Shown piece after piece: positions 53,785 to 64,000 of a stretch of 64,000 nucleotides of DNA. Numbering within the stretch: the stretch's first letter is position 1; each line of letters begins with the position of its first letter. The notes below the pieces were generated by a model. The model was not told the origin of the DNA and made no database searches. It was given only the letters and a program-made list of their open reading frames with translations. The stretch comes from Amoebidium appalachense (Eukaryota; Ichthyosporea). A program made the position numbers and the translations under genes. Location of the stretch: the NCBI GenBank assembly GCA_963693365.1, contig CAVNZM010000004.1, positions 2,914,001 through 2,978,000 of the forward strand. The letters are read 5' to 3'.

Positions 53785-56468
53785 ATGGTGCACCAGGTTG
53801 CTTCTATGGCCGAGTACCAGGCCACCATCGGCAAGCCCGGCTTGGTAAGTTGGGCTGGGTGCGACGAGGGGCGTTGGGGTGGATTAGGGCTTCATAAGAC
53901 GTGGGTTTCTGGGAGGAGGAGACGTACGTATTAGGGGGAGAGGATGATGGACTTTTTTACCGGGGCTACTGTGTGCTTGTGTCTTTGTTGGAGTGGTTCT
54001 CCCGTGTCGTTGTTTGGGGCTACTGGAGGTGGAGGGAGGGGAAGGAGGGGTTTGGATTTCACTTAACCGAAGTAGCAAAAGTATAGTTTCGTAGTTATTG
54101 TGAGGTTGTGAATGAGGAACATGGAAGATCTTGGAAACAGTGTGCTGGGCGGGAAAGGACCTTTGTGTGCATGCTTTCTCACTCTCACTGTCTAGTTCTC
54201 CTCTTATTTTCCTCTCTCCTTGTTTGATTTTTCCTCCCCAGGGGGTGGAGAGGGGGGGGGGGGGGCAGGGGGCATAAGGAGCTCGTGCCTAAACCATCTT
54301 GCGTAACCACGTGTGCCCTTGTGTGTGTGGACTCTGGCTGGAGGCACATGCAGGAGGGGGGAGGTGGGGTCAGAGCAAAGTGAGGAAGAGGGGGGGAGTT
54401 GGGGGAGGTGGTTGTTGAAAGGGGTTAAAAGGGGTTGGAAAAAGAGGGAAAGAAGTTTGAAACCGTCGGCCTCCTTTTGAAGAACTCCGAGCTGATACCA
54501 AGGGACATAGGTTGTGGTGGACTTCTATGCCACGTGGTGCGGCCCCTGCAAGATGATTGCCCCCGTGCTGGAGGCCATGAGCCAAACAAACACTGCTGTC
54601 ACTTTCATCAAGGTTGATGTGGATGAGCTCGAGGTGGGTGACTGGTTGTGGTTGAATGATAAGGGAGAGGGGGAGGAGGGAGGGGAGGGAGGGGAAGAGA
54701 TGGATGTGTAGGCTGCATGGAGAAGCAGTTGATAAGTGTGGAAGGTGAAAAGAGGGCAGGTTGAAAGGTCGGGAAAACGTGGGTATTGCGGTGCTTTTTG
54801 TTGGTTGGGGTTGATGGCGGGACACGTTTTGGCTTGGTAGTATTTTGGCTGGTTCTGTCTTTGTTGGAAATGATTAACGATATGAACTCGTCTGACTCCT
54901 CTTTGCCAACCTGTTGCGTGTTTGATTTTCATGCATGGTTAACGACCCCCCCCCCCCCCCCCCCCCCTCCCCCCCCCCCCCCCCACACACACACAAAAAC
55001 GTCCTCCTCCCCTCCCTCCCTTTCCGGGCTCTACTTGTGTGGCTTGCTCTGTGTGAGCTTTTTTTGCGCGGTATGCATTGTGTGACCTGTTATTTGTGTG
55101 TTTCTAACTGAGTAACACTCTCTACCCCCCCCCCCCCTTCCCCACTCCCCGTTCCCCCCAGTGTTCCGATTTTCGTATTTTGTCGCTTTTGTGACACTTT
55201 CGTGATTTCAGCCCTCTTAATGTATACTCCTTCATCCCCCCCCTCCCCCCCCCCCCCCCCCCCTCCCTCTCCCCCCTCCCCCCCGGCAACCGCCGAACCC
55301 ACACACACACAAACGCACACACACATATGCAGGGGGCACACATGCATGCACGCGCACGGCAAAGCCTGCATGTGTCTGTTTGCGTGCACCAACATAAAGC
55401 AACCGTTGCATGTTGTGGAGTTGTTTGTTGCACTCTTTGTCTTGTGTGTAGACTCTGTCCGTGGCTTTATGCAGTGTCATACACGTTGCTCTGCTTCCTT
55501 TATCTCGATCTCTTTGTTTTTGACGTGTCTCCGCCGCTTTTGGGGGCTGTGTGGTCGTTGAACGTTTACCCCCCCTCTGTTTTCCTTTCCACGCTTTTTT
55601 GTTTTTTTCGACCTTATCTCGTGTTATGCCAGCCACACTGCATATTGCTTTGAAACTCTCACCCTAGCTCCCCCATATACATATCCCTTTTATGTCCATT
55701 CTTTTGTTCGGTCCTATTCATGGCCCATGGGTCTACTTTCCCTCGTAGGCTCTTGATTGTGTATGTGTATTAGCACCTCCTCCGTTTTGTACGCTTAGCG
55801 CCGGCATTGTAGGATGTATTGTTTTTATCTTTACGAGGCATATGTGGGCTTCGTGCAAATTTTAAAAATGTGATTGGGCTGGCTGGGTGGGGTTATGAGG
55901 GGTTTTTGTGCTGACTGTGTGTTTTCAGGAGGTTGCCAGCATGGAGGGCATCGAGGCCATGCCCACCTTCCTCTTCTATGTTAACGGCGAGAAGAAGGAG
56001 GTACGTGTGCATGCTCTCTAAAGGGTTGGTGCACTGTGCACGTGATATGTGTGTGTCTCTGAAATGTGCATGTGCACAGACAGAGACCTCAATCCATGCT
56101 TTTTCTTTGTTGGGCTTTCCATAGGAATATCGTGCCTGAAAATTTGGAGAGGGTGTCCATATACCCCCCCCCCCCCCCCCCCCCCCTCCCCTTCCCACCG
56201 GGCTCTGCTTATTATGTGATCATTCTAAACCGCCCGGGGGCTTGCCGAGAGATCACCACACCGTCACCTCTACATAACACACACAGACACCCACGCCCAC
56301 ACACCCACGCCCACACACACACGAACACACACACACAAACACAGCCACACATTCACCCCCCAACCCACTCTCCACGGCCGCACGGTGCTGACTGATGTTT
56401 TCCCCCAGACCCTCAAGGGTGCCAACAAGGCCAAGCTGGAGGAGCTCGTGGCCAAGTACTCAGCATAA
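53785..56468 (+). CDS. TXN: Cytosolic thioredoxin, 4 exons
   Basis: Exons 53785-53844, 54511-54633, 55929-56000 and 56409-56468 encode 104 residues, the normal thioredoxin length, with all introns in phase 0. The active site is WCGPC (29-33) within [18 protein letters not shown]. The buried FIKVDVDE and the cis-proline loop EAMPTFLFY (Pro73) are present, and the C-terminus [12 protein letters not shown] matches the family helix. It reduces protein disulfides using NADPH-thioredoxin reductase. No targeting peptide is visible ([12 protein letters not shown]). The ATG directly follows GGACAG, so a 5' leader intron may end there. AATAAA at 56641-56646 is a good poly(A) signal. Confidence 0.97.
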
Positions 56469-57656
56469 ATGGTCTTGTTATTTTTAGCACATGGATGTAT
56501 AAATAGCACGCCGGGTCTGGATGCCTGGCTGTCCTTGTATGCTGTGTGATTTTTTTTTTTTATATCTCCCACGTATTTCCGAGTATTCATGCTATATGCA
56601 ATGGCTACACGCAAGCAACCAATTATGCTTCGTCGATTCGAATAAAGACTGTGGCTTGCCCACGGTATGATGCCCTCTCGACTATTCATGGCTCAGATGT
56701 GTCGTAACAGGGCGCGGCCCCAAGGATGGTCGACAATGCTAAACGCCAAAGGGTGTTTAGTTGTGTTTTTTGTTGTCCATGTATACGAGGAATGTGTGGT
56801 TGTCTGTGGTGGCTTGCTTCCAAATGGTTGCCTTTCATTCTGCAGCCTGGGTGTGTGACGACTATCCGTGGGAGGGAACCCGAGTATGGGTGTGGGGAAG
56901 GCTGGAGCGCAAAACGGGATGGTTGGTTGGTTGTGTCGCTTGCCTTGCTTTATCCATGCCCTGCAAAATCGCGTACATGTTGCATGAGGAGTGCCCTTGC
57001 TAAACACGACCCAGCACCCCCAAGCCGGCCGTGGTACGTGAAATTTGGGTATGGGCGGTGCATGTAATGGTTGTGTGGGCACGTCATACGTGTGCACGGC
57101 AATACTGCATGTAGCTATGGTTATGGTCAGATATAAACCGTGGTTCTGCACAAGTGAATCACCAGAGAGCACATGATGTCTGCATGCACAGGCACAATAC
57201 ACATACCTCAATATGTTGCACATGCACCGTACATGTGGTATCAAACCACACTCTATATTCACATCATGCTTGCTATAATATATAATATATATATAAAAAC
57301 ACACGAGCTGGTAACTTCAAATCGTTGATAATCTCGCGGTTTTTGCTTCTCGAGCTCTCGATCCGATTAATTTCGGATTTAAAGTTATTAGTTCAATCAT
57401 CCGACCAATTCTATGGATCAACTTTCGAAATCACCATACCGAATTCAGCAAATCCCTCCAACATAGCCATCATTTAAAAATTAAAAATTATACCAGCACA
57501 TGTAATCAACCACCAGGCAGGGCCGTACTCTTACATATGCATACACCACATTCTAGGTCTATGCAATAGTCTATGTAGAATATCCATCTCTAGATCTCAC
57601 ATCCTCAGGCTTCTCACACAGACACATGATATAACCCCACAACCACCTAGATATTC
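56469..57656. other. Convergent 3' spacer between thioredoxin and the CLINT1-like gene
   Basis: 1.2 kb without long simple repeats and with no exon that I can support. It is AT-rich towards 57270-57500. Confidence 0.4.
56641..56646 (+). terminator. Candidate poly(A) signal for thioredoxin
   Basis: AATAAA, 173 bases after the stop codon. Confidence 0.55.
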
Positions 57657-59644
57657 TTATTTCTTGAGTGAGCCCGTGCTTGCCGTCTTGCTGACCATTG
57701 GTGCTATCCCCCTCTGCATGTTGTTCATGGCCACCCCCCCTGCAGCCTTGGGCTGCGCCCAGGAAGGGCCCAGGGCATCAAGGTTGACTAGGCCCCCATA
57801 CTGCAGCCCCAGCAAGTCAGATCAACGCTACCGGCCAACCAATACGCATACTGAACAATGCATGCCATATGCACGTGCTCAGACACTAGAGCCAGTGCTG
57901 CATGTGCTAACCTATCTGGCTACTGCTTCTTTTCTCCGCCATTGAGAGTCCCTGCCAAAGATGTGTTTTCGGAAATTTTCTAGCACCCTCACCTACGCCC
58001 TCCCTCCCCATCCCCTCCTCACTGCTATCCCCGAATACATCCGATGCATGTATGAGAGATATCAAGCATGTTACAGAAAATTATGTTTATGTATGTCACA
58101 GCCATGTATGTGGATGTAATGGTGGTGTGTGTGACGTGGTGGTTGTGGGAGGGGGCATGGCGTGGCATGACGTGGTGTATGTGTGTGTGTGTGTTTGGGG
58201 GGGGGGGGGGCTCACGGGAGCATTGTTTTGTGGCTGCTGGACTGGGGCTACGGGGGTGGCTGCTGGAGGCCAGGCCGGTGCCGGGGCCATGCCCATCACA
58301 GGCTGCATAGCAGGGTATGAACAATAAGACACATGTCGCCTCCTGACAACCTACACACACGACATAGGGATGCACACACGTGCAGACATATACACACATG
58401 TTGAGAGGGAAGATTCAGAGCAAGCACAGCCATCCGGGCAGGCAGGGATGCAAGCACACCGGCAGCGCCAACATACACAAACCCACACCAGGTATCCTCT
58501 TCACAGCCACCTACATTACCATTTTGCATCGCATATCTAGTTTCTTTACACACCAATGACCACCCATGCAGCAAGGCAACCACGTCTAGACCCGAAGAAG
58601 CGCACAAAGGGTGGTGGGGAAGGGGGGGGGGGGGGGGGGGTTTGCAAACACCCTCATGCATACCTGCGGCATGTTCATGGCCTGCACAGGCTGGGGCACG
58701 AACACGGGCTGCTGTTGGGGCACATAGACCCCAGCAGGCACGGCTGGCTGCTGGGCCGGGCCAGAGCCAAAGATGTCCAAAAGGTCTCCATGGTTGCTGG
58801 GGGCAGCTGCCGGCTGGCTGGGCCCAGGGTTGGCCTCAAAGTCCCCAAACCCATCATCGTCTGATGGCACAGCCCAGCCAGTTTTAGAAGTTGGCCTCCA
58901 AGGTGTTTGTCCCCATCTTACCCTCTTTCCTCCTCCCCCCCCCCCCCCCCCCTCCCCCCCCCCACACACACATGGCTCCTCCGTCTGCCGTCCCACAAAT
59001 ACCCGGGGCAAAGGCAGGCAGACAGGCGGGCAGGTAGGCATGCGGCAACCACCTAACTCAGCACATGCACAACACTTTCTCTCAGATCATACCCAAACCA
59101 GAATCCCCCTCGTACCTGCTTATTCTATCCCCCCCCCCCCCCCTCCCTCCCCCCTTCCCCACACACACATACACCTCCCCCCCCTTCCCCCCCCCACACA
59201 CATCCCCGCCCACCACCATCACCCCGCACAACCCGACAACATCAAAAAAACATCCAACCAGCACCACCACAACCCTATTACACCCACCGTGTGCTACGGG
59301 TGCCGCATCCAACCGCACCCCCTTGACTGCAGCAGCTAAGTCATCGGCCTTTCCCTTGCTGCCTTTGCGCACCTGCCGGGGTGGTGACTTGGCCCGTGGC
59401 AGTTCATCCTCACTGCTGCCTGACCTGCAGCCAAACACATGGTCAGATGCCATGTCCTTCTCCCACCCCCCATCCCCCACTCGCCCACCCCACAAACTCA
59501 CACACACCTTAAACACACACACATCGAGGCCAACAGGCTCAAGAACAACATTCCCCCCTCCTCCCCTCCCCCCCCCCCCCACACCACCACCACCAGCAAC
59601 AGCACTAGCACTACCACCACCAACTACCAAATCCACACATACCG

Positions 59645-59703
<59 letters not shown>

Positions 59704-60228
59704 ACCCTTTTCCCCATACCGCCACACCATCCAACCTCGTGTCTTTTTCGTAAAATCACTCAGAAAGGGCCTTAAGCCCTTACCAAGTAGCAGCAAAGCC
59801 CCCTTCCCCCCTTCCCCCCCCCCCCCCCAAAAAAAAATAAAAAAATAAAAAAAAAACAAAATAAAAAATAAAATAACCCCAGCCCCCTGTATTGATGCGA
59901 AAGCAAGGAGTAGGGAAGCAAAGCATCCAGGGACACACACCCAATGCACCCTACTCTTCCCCAATAGACACCCACTGCACCGTCTGTGCCCCCCTTTCAC
60001 CACACCCCCAACCACCCACCTGTCATTCTGTGGTGCCCGGTCGTAGCCGGTCCTCCGGCCACGGTTATCATCCCTATGGCATTGCATCAGAACGTGGCAA
60101 CACCAACATAAAGGTGTGCGTGTGTGTGTGTCTGTGTCTCTCTGTGTGTGTGTTCTGCCCGCAAATTCTATTTATATTTTATTCTTTTTCTACTTCTCCG
60201 GTCTATTTTATGTCTTTTCTGTTTCCCC

Positions 60229-60267
<39 letters not shown>

Positions 60268-60418
60268 AACAGGAGAAACGGAACCTAGTGTGTTTGGAGG
60301 GGGCGGGGGGTGGGGAAGAATTTGTTTTGGGTGCAAATTAGGTGGGTTCACGGGGTGCAATAAAAACATGCAAAACACGGCAATACTAAGTGCACAGCAT
60401 ACCATTATCAGGGCGGGG

Positions 60419-60458
<40 letters not shown>

Positions 60459-60515
60459 CTACTGAGGGTGCATGCCTCCCCCCTCCCCTCCTTCCTTTCC
60501 CCTTCCCACCCCCTC

Positions 60516-60554
<39 letters not shown>

Positions 60555-62022
60555 CAAAAAAAAATCCCTCCCCCTACACGCCTTCATCCCCAGGGATACA
60601 CTTCATGCAATGCACGTTGTTATTACTTTCGATTACACACCATTCACGAGCAGATACACCAACCCTTCAACGCAACATAACACACACAAACACATCCGCT
60701 CACGTTCACACACAGGTTCACAGATATGTAAACGTACACCCCCCTCCCCCCCCCCCCCCCCCCCAAAACCCCCTCCCCCCCCCCCCCCAAAAAAAAAAAA
60801 AAAAAAAAGACACACACACACACTCTCACACACCACACCACCACGTCCACCGCCACCACTACACGTGTCGCACAGACACAGAAAGAAATCATGGGTCACC
60901 CACTCGTCATTCACCGACCGCCGCCTGTCCATAGGTTTAGCTGGTGTCGGCCTGTCATAGTCCTTTGTGCCTGCCACTGTGTGCCGTGCCCCCATCTCTT
61001 TGCTGCCTCGCCTCTGTGCATCTGTTCCCACCCCATCACTCAGCCCTTTCTATCGTCATGTTCTTCCTTCCCTCCCGTGCCCCTCTTCTACCCCCCCCCC
61101 CTCCCCCCCTTCCCCCCCCTCCCCTCAACCCCTTCCCCACCCTTCTTCCCCTTCCTCCCCCCTCCCCTCCCACCTCCCTCCCGACCTTCCAGGCAACTTC
61201 CCGATTCCTAGGCACGAGTTCTGCTTGAATCTAATGGTATGTGTGCACGTGCTTGCCTGCCTGTGTGCCTTTGTATGCCCTCTACCGTGTCCTTTATAAA
61301 TAGTCTTTGAACCTCCTGCTGTGTATCGTATCCCCTCACCCCCCCTCTCCTCCCCCCCCCCCATCCCCCCCCTACACACACACACACTCGTCCTCTCCCT
61401 CGCCCCCCATACTACCCCTCCTTCCGCCCCCCATTAGCCCTCGGCTCTCTCCCCCTCCCCCTCCCCCCCCCCCCCCCCCCCCCCCCCCACCCTCCCACCC
61501 ACCCACCCACCCACCATAGCTTGCACTGCGCTCCACAGCCTCTGCCTGTCTCAGCTTCTCCTCTCTGTTTTCCTTCTCAGTGCTCAGCAGCTCGGTCAGC
61601 TCCGTGGCCTTCTTACGCACTGCAGACACACGTCAGCAACCCTCCCTCTCCCTCTCCCTCTCCCTCTCCCTCTCAAAGTCTCTCCCCTCCCCCCCCCCTT
61701 CCCCACCCCGCCCTCCGGCCCCCCAGCCCTTTCCTCTCTCCTTCCTTCCCTTCCTTAATCTCCCCCTCCCCCGTTCTCCTCCACCCCCTTGATTCCTCTC
61801 ATCCCGACCAGCACCGGCATTGATGCGCACATGTAGATCTGTGGGATGCCCACTTATTCCTGTCCAGATAGAATACGGTGACCATGTGGTGGTGACCTAT
61901 TGCAGATCTCACATCATGCGACCTGAGGTCCCACCAGCCGCGATTGCTGACATTATTCTTCCTCCTTCCTCCCCTTCACGCTCCTCTCCCTCTCCTTCCC
62001 CCCTTACACAAACACTCACCCT

Positions 62023-62068
<46 letters not shown>

Positions 62069-62874
62069 AAAAAACACCCACACCCACACCCACAAACCCA
62101 TGGCCTTGGCACTCACTTTACCTGCCTCCATGTTGCACCAAAACACAGCACACACATCACCATGCACACAGCCCCCACCCAGCATTGATTACTTACCCTT
62201 GTGGCCCACATCCTTGCCCCACTGGTCCCGTGCCTTGTAGTTCTGCAGTGTCCTCAGCAGCCACACATTGCGCCGGAGCTCCTGGATCACACGGTCTGAT
62301 CCATTCTGCACACAGTACTCCAGCACAACCATGGCCTGAAATAAGTGGGTTAGGACATACTCATTAAATGTGTATGTGTGTGTGCGCGCGCGTGTGTGTG
62401 CATCTAAGTCTACTGTGCGAGTGCACTCTTGGTGGTAGGAACATTGTGCGGCAATTTGTGCCTTCACACTTTCAATGACGTAGTGGTATCAAGTACAATC
62501 CTCTAACTTCCTCTGGGATAAATCACATTCTTTCACCGTACATTTCTCAATACCCTTACCCCTGCCACATCGTATCCCCTGCAATTTCCTTCCCCGCATG
62601 TAACCATTCCGCACTATCCTAGCCATTCTATCCCCCTTTGCCTGATTTTACTTATGCAAAGCACGAGCTCTTTTCTTTACCTGCCATCATCTTCCCCCCT
62701 GCATTCTTCTTTCCTTTATCATCTCCCTCCCTCCCCCCCCCCCAAAAAAAAAAAAAAAAAAAAAATCTGACCCCTGCCATGATTATTGCCCCCAAGCAAT
62801 TACTTGTCATTCACTTCCTTCTGCCATGCCCCTCAAAACCCGCCAATCCCTCCCCTTCCCCTCCCTCCCCCCCC

Positions 62875-62907
<33 letters not shown>

Positions 62908-63192
62908 ATCCCCCCCCCCCCCACCTCCCCCTCCCCCCGGCACCTTCCTTCATTCCAACAAATCCACTATTTGGCACAAACCATTGCGTCCCGATTGTTT
63001 GCAGTGCTCAGACCGTTAGGGACAGTGATCATATCTCCCCCCTCCCCCTCCCCCCCCCCCCCCCCCCCCCCCTCTCCCCCGGCACACACACACAACACAC
63101 ACACTTTCTCCGGACTGACCTTGTACTTGGCCTGGTGCTGGTCTTCGTTGAGGCGGTCGAAGAGTGTCGCCAAAACCTCCTTACAATCGTCA
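57657..63192 (-). CDS. CLINT1: Epsin/CLINT1-like ENTH-domain clathrin adaptor, 5' end outside the window
   Basis: Nine exons in phase are visible: 63120-63192, 62197-62335, 61515-61619, 60904-60970, 60020-60073, 59288-59424, 58664-58860, 58216-58302 and 57657-57800 (about 333 residues). The first three complete an ENTH domain: VLATLFDRLNEDQ, then AMVVLEYCVQNGSDRVIQEL, then LLRTLQNYKARDQWGKDVG and VRKKATELTELLSTEKENRE. A charged DDNRGRRTGYDR region follows. Next come the DDDGFGDFEA motif, which fits gamma-ear/GGA binding, and GDLLDIFG, a clathrin-box-like sequence. Then come a Q/P-rich segment and a tail ending TASTGSLKK. The order and ear motif favour CLINT1/EpsinR (TGN-endosome traffic) over plasma-membrane epsin. 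The first ENTH helices and the start codon lie beyond the exon beginning at 63192 and were not found before the right-hand end. Confidence 0.9.
59646..59700. repeat. (CA)n microsatellite
   Basis: A pure CA run in the CLINT1-like intron 59425-60019, followed by C-run/A-run text at 59805-59870. Confidence 0.95.
60414..60565. repeat. Poly-G and poly-C tracts in close inverted arrangement
   Basis: A G-run (60420-60457) is followed 60 bases later by a C-run (60518-60552) ending in A8. The two complementary homopolymers could pair. It lies in the CLINT1-like intron 60074-60903. Confidence 0.85.
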
Positions 63193-64000
63193 CTGTGTGT
63201 GTGGGCGTGTTTCGTGTGTGCGCGCGTGTGTGTGTAGGTGTGTGTGTGTGTTGATGTGTCACATGCGCATGTGTAAGTGTGTGAGTGTGTGTAGTTACGC
63301 TTAGGTGTGCGGAGGTGTCCTTAGGTGTACACTTGTGTGTGTGCGTGGTTGTGTGTGTGTTAAGGAGCAATTAGCGCCGGTCCCGTAGTGTACCATATGC
63401 CCGTACAATGATCTAAATAAACAAACTAATCTATGAATATCTGCGTGAAGGATAAGTCAAAATCGAATACTGCAAAAAGCAAGTGTGACCAAGAGTGTGG
63501 ACACCCGAAGTGTGTCATAACAGTGGTGTGCTTGGGTATAGCCACGTGAGTGTGCTGGCAGTTGTGTGTAGATGTGCCCGTGTGTGTATGGGTGTGCGTT
63601 TGGATGCGAGTACGTGTTCGTGTGTAAGAGTGCATCCTGGTTGCCTGTGCCTGTGCATGTATGCACAGAGGAGCCATGATAGCACTCCAACGGGCATGTG
63701 GATGTGAAAAACGCTACATGTCACTGGTTTTGCATTAATGCATCAGGTTCATAACGCTCAAGCATGTAGGTAAAGTTTCTTTGAACATTTAAGTTTTGTA
63801 TGCCCAACACCACTTGACTACCCGAAGCATTCAAGCATGCTCCATGGAATGGCCGCAATTGCAAGCACAATTCTCCATGCAAACCTCAGTATGCTGTGTG
63901 TTGGAAAAAGAAGAGCCCAAAAGCTTGATTTGAAGATCACTTTTGACGTCTTTCACTATTGACCTTCCCCTCCACAGCCCCCCCCCCCCCCCCACCTCCC
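63193..64000. other. Upstream intron or flank of the CLINT1-like gene
   Basis: The exon at 63192 needs a preceding exon in phase 2, so this stretch is at least partly intron. It is GT-rich to 63360, then mixed sequence with a C-run at 63980. No upstream ENTH exon was recognised. Confidence 0.4.

Overview
The window is nuclear DNA from an intron-rich eukaryote, most likely a unicellular relative of animals (Holozoa; an ichthyosporean-like protist is my best guess, low confidence). The reasons are its gene set (syntaxin 5, NUDT6-type Nudix, MAP2K, CNPPD1, CISD3, a Tondu-motif VGLL4-like protein, CIR1, thioredoxin, an epsin/CLINT1-type ENTH protein), 4 to 11 short exons in most genes, standard GT-AG introns, and very large amounts of simple repeat. 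CIR1, CNPPD1 and Tondu proteins are families I associate with animals and close relatives. There are no operons, phage genes, rRNA genes or CRISPR arrays.

Layout from left to right: STX5 (-, 234-5402); a CRE-containing divergent promoter; a RING-H2 ubiquitin ligase candidate (+, 6374-13214) carrying two apparent lesions; NUDT6 (-, 14115-19332), convergent with the ligase; a 1.4 kb divergent spacer; a MAP2K kinase (+, 20736-28643); CNPPD1 (-, 30288-34583); a 480 bp divergent spacer; CISD3 (+, 35066-35604); a 2.8 kb repeat-rich spacer; the VGLL4-like protein with five Tondu motifs (+, 38443-39378); CIR1 (+, 40524-48703); a small possible secreted protein (+, 50326-50667); a 451 bp MITE (51096-51546); thioredoxin (+, 53785-56468); and a CLINT1/epsin-like gene (-, 57657 to beyond the right-hand end).

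Exon models were built by hand. Every exon boundary quoted keeps reading phase across the junction, except in the RING gene, where the problems are stated. The genes belong to unrelated housekeeping and signalling pathways: Golgi and endosomal traffic (STX5, CLINT1), redox and Fe-S biology (thioredoxin, CISD3), MAP kinase signalling, ubiquitin transfer, and transcriptional co-repression (CIR1, VGLL4-like). They do not form a cluster with one function.

The rest of the DNA is dominated by microsatellites and homopolymers: (GT)n/(CA)n, (TGCG)n, (GGGT)n, (CCAA)n, G or C runs of 20-60 bases, and T-run/G-run composites. Many begin exactly at a splice site, and the T-then-G composites mostly share the orientation of the host transcript. 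The observations I rate highest are the five-Tondu protein, the MAP2K with DFN in place of DFG, the tandemly triplicated 3' splice site in that kinase, the MITE, and the splice-site-anchored repeats.
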